Shown here piece by piece: positions 37,632 to 39,113 of a stretch of DNA of 39,113 nt. The notes beneath the pieces were generated by a model. That model was not told the origin of the DNA, did not search any database, and saw nothing but the letters and a program-made list of their open reading frames with translations. The stretch is from the IMG/VR virus record IMGVR_UViG_3300033567_000006, positions 1-39,113 of that record. The stretch is one strand, 5' to 3'. The stretch is from a virus. Position numbers and translations under genes: made by a program. Position 1 is the first letter of the stretch. The number at the start of each line of letters is the position of its first letter.

Positions 37632-38764
37632 TAAGCGCATCCCAAAACTTCATCAACACGATGACCGCCGATGTGTCCACCATCTATGCGAGGATAAACC
37701 TGCTCGACAAGTCGGAGAACATCCTACAGCAGATCGACACGGCGGTAGTGGATGGCTCCATCGACATTGACCGCGATAGAGACGCTAGGCGACAGTTTAA
37801 GCTCACGGTAGACAACACGGACAATTCGTTCACGTGGTCGCCCGGCGGAACGATATGGATTGACAAGAAGATACAGCTGTTCGTCGGCTTCATGACACCG
37901 AGTGGCATTGAGTACGCGCCGCTCGGTGTCTTTATGCTATCGGCTCCCACAACCACGTCTAAAGCCGACGGAACGCGCGAGGTGACGCTACAGGGAGACG
38001 ACAAGTGGCATCAATTCGACGGGCAACCACTCGGCACGTTTCAGGACGTGACCACAGTGTCAGCGGGCGTGAATGTCGGCACAGCGATACAGACGCTCGC
38101 GCAACAGTTCGGCGAGACTAAGTTTGCGTTCGACAATTGTAGTGTGACAGTGCCGGGCAACTACACATATCAACCTGGTTCGTCGGTGGCGGCGGCTATG
38201 AAGGAATTGGCGGGCATCGCGGTATACTCGCTGTTCTATGATGTCAATGGGTATCTGCGATTCAGACCAATCAACCAAAATTTAACGACGAGTTCGAGCA
38301 CATGGACGTATGACAAAGGCGAATACACACTCTACGCGGGAGCGGATAAAACATTCGACGAAACCCTGCTATACAACCGTGTGTTCGTCATTGGTGGATC
38401 AACGACAACTGGTACCGTATCGGCAACATCCTCCAACGATAACGCAAACAATCCGCTATCCACCGTGAACATCGGTGTGCGGCTATTCGCATACAACAAC
38501 GGCTCACCCGATCCGTTAATCACGACCACGGCATTGGCACAGGCGCGCGCAGACTATGAGTTGACACAACGGGCACGTATTGTGGAGCAGCAGAAGATTA
38601 CCGCGCTACCTAACTATCTACAGGAAGCTGAGGACGTGGTGACACTGGTCGATGACTGGACAGGGACGAATGGGCTTTACCAAGTCGTCAAGCTTTCGAT
38701 TCCATTGAAGCCCGGCAGCACAATGACTGGCGAAGTATGGCGCGTTACGGGGGTGGGGACGTGA
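37628..38764 (+). CDS. Putative tail-tip or baseplate hub protein
   Basis: This 378-residue protein follows the beta-propeller protein with an ATGA overlap. The early DGSIDIDRDRDARRQFKLTV and the following FVGFMTPSGIEYAPLGVFML resemble hub proteins of the DUF5048/gp27-like kind, which adapt the tail tube to tip proteins. The later part (EAEDVVTLVDDWTGTNGLYQ, LSIPLKPGSTMTG) matches the beta-rich fold end. The assignment comes from those patterns and gene order. Confidence 0.62.
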   Translation: MISASQNFINTMTADVSTIYARINLLDKSENILQQIDTAVVDGSIDIDRDRDARRQFKLTVDNTDNSFTWSPGGTIWIDKKIQLFVGFMTPSGIEYAPLGVFMLSAPTTTSKADGTREVTLQGDDKWHQFDGQPLGTFQDVTTVSAGVNVGTAIQTLAQQFGETKFAFDNCSVTVPGNYTYQPGSSVAAAMKELAGIAVYSLFYDVNGYLRFRPINQNLTTSSSTWTYDKGEYTLYAGADKTFDETLLYNRVFVIGGSTTTGTVSATSSNDNANNPLSTVNIGVRLFAYNNGSPDPLITTTALAQARADYELTQRARIVEQQKITALPNYLQEAEDVVTLVDDWTGTNGLYQVVKLSIPLKPGSTMTGEVWRVTGVGT

Positions 38765-39060
38765 TCATAAAGACACCAAATCAATTCCTGCTTAATTTCA
38801 AGGGTATGGTCAAAGGCTGGATATACGAAGTCCTGCGAGAAAAGGAAGTGTACAACGCAACCATGTGGTGCTTTGGCGTCGTGAACGCGGTGAACGCTGA
38901 CGGGAAACATGTAGACTGCTACATCAACGCGGCGTCTACTGTGACAGCTAACGTGCCGATTTCGCCGCATGTCGGGGCACTTGTGGTCGGTGACAAGGTG
39001 CTCATCCTCAATCGGTCGGGGATGCGGGATTTGTTTATCATATCTAAGACGTTGCAATAA
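38761..39060 (+). CDS. Putative small baseplate protein with OB-like fold
   Basis: This 99-residue protein starts with GTG 38761 in a GTGA overlap with the preceding gene and has a GGGGGTGGGG site. VVNAVNADGKHVDCYINAAS and GALVVGDKVLILNRSGMRD have the strand and turn pattern of the short OB-fold baseplate proteins that often follow hub genes. It is followed by a terminator and no further gene in the window. Confidence 0.55.
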   Translation: MIIKTPNQFLLNFKGMVKGWIYEVLREKEVYNATMWCFGVVNAVNADGKHVDCYINAASTVTANVPISPHVGALVVGDKVLILNRSGMRDLFIISKTLQ

Positions 39061-39091
39061 CGCGAACGTTGCGCGCATCCATAGATGACCG

Positions 39092-39113
39092 AGCGTCCCT
39101 TGTGGGCGTTTTT
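39092..39113 (+). terminator. Terminator at the window edge
   Basis: AGCG-T-CCC pairs with GGG-CGTT (T bulge, one wobble) around TTGT, followed by a T run that continues to the last base of the window. Confidence 0.55.

Larger units (their letters stand above)
51..39113. mobile_element. Temperate siphovirus prophage, left part (right end outside window)
   Basis: A tRNA gene, integrase, immunity region, early replication and recombination genes, terminase, head genes and tail genes follow each other in canonical siphovirus order. Lysogeny genes read leftward and everything else rightward, apart from one possible small antisense gene. Head genes are of the lambda gpD/gpE type and the tail module has chaperones plus a 1504-residue tape measure. 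No lysis genes and no second copy of the tRNA 3' end are seen, so the element continues beyond the window. Confidence 0.95.

Noticed and set aside
84-39113. attR copy of the tRNA-Thr 3' end
   Set aside because: No second copy of the T-arm sequence was seen; the prophage right end lies outside the window.

Overview
The window looks like the left 39 kb of an integrated temperate siphovirus (prophage) in a Bacillota (Firmicutes, Bacilli-like) chromosome. The evidence is strong AAGGAGG-type ribosome binding sites, frequent GTG and TTG starts, an ImmA/repressor immunity pair, a Rha-type antirepressor and a lambda-E-type head module. Overall base composition is near 50% GC, which would suit Alicyclobacillus-like hosts, but the taxonomic guess is weak. 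The prophage is cut by the right window edge: no holin, endolysin or attR is visible.

Layout. 51-125 is a host tRNA-Thr(CGT), the likely attachment gene. 220-2365 is a leftward lysogeny operon: CI-like repressor, ImmA-like metalloprotease, tyrosine integrase. A divergent control region (2366-2507) carries three related operator-like sites. From 2508 to about 15.8 kb the rightward early region encodes Cro- and Xis-like proteins, Rha/KilAC antirepressor, HNH protein, Gam-like protein, a putative annealing protein with an SSB-like C-terminal tip, a YneA-like LysM membrane protein, a 27-unit pentapeptide-repeat protein, a replication initiator with candidate iterons inside its gene, a DnaC-type loader, C5 and N6 DNA methyltransferases, RusA, a MazG fusion, a putative late regulator and a GIY-YIG nuclease. 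Several genes of only 27-57 codons are threaded into this operon by 4-8 nt overlaps.

15.80-16.91 kb is a 1.1 kb AT-rich stretch without a convincing gene. It is full of hairpins and intrinsic terminators and includes a candidate structured RNA and a possible pseudoknot. It separates the early region from the late operon.

From 16.9 kb the late operon runs: two tiny Cys proteins, TerS, TerL, a tiny zinc-type protein, a portal-MuF fusion, head protease, decoration protein, major capsid, connector proteins, tail terminator, major tail protein, tail chaperones that require a +1 or -2 frameshift, tape measure, and tail-tip genes including a beta-propeller protein.

The most striking feature is at 28.24-29.72 kb. 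A 31-codon remnant resembling the tape-measure N-terminus is followed by a two-gene cassette with its own promoter and UUCG terminator. It encodes a membrane-anchored Mrr-type nuclease and a lipoprotein, and the intact tape-measure gene follows. This looks like a lysogenic-conversion (moron) insertion, plausibly a superinfection-exclusion system.
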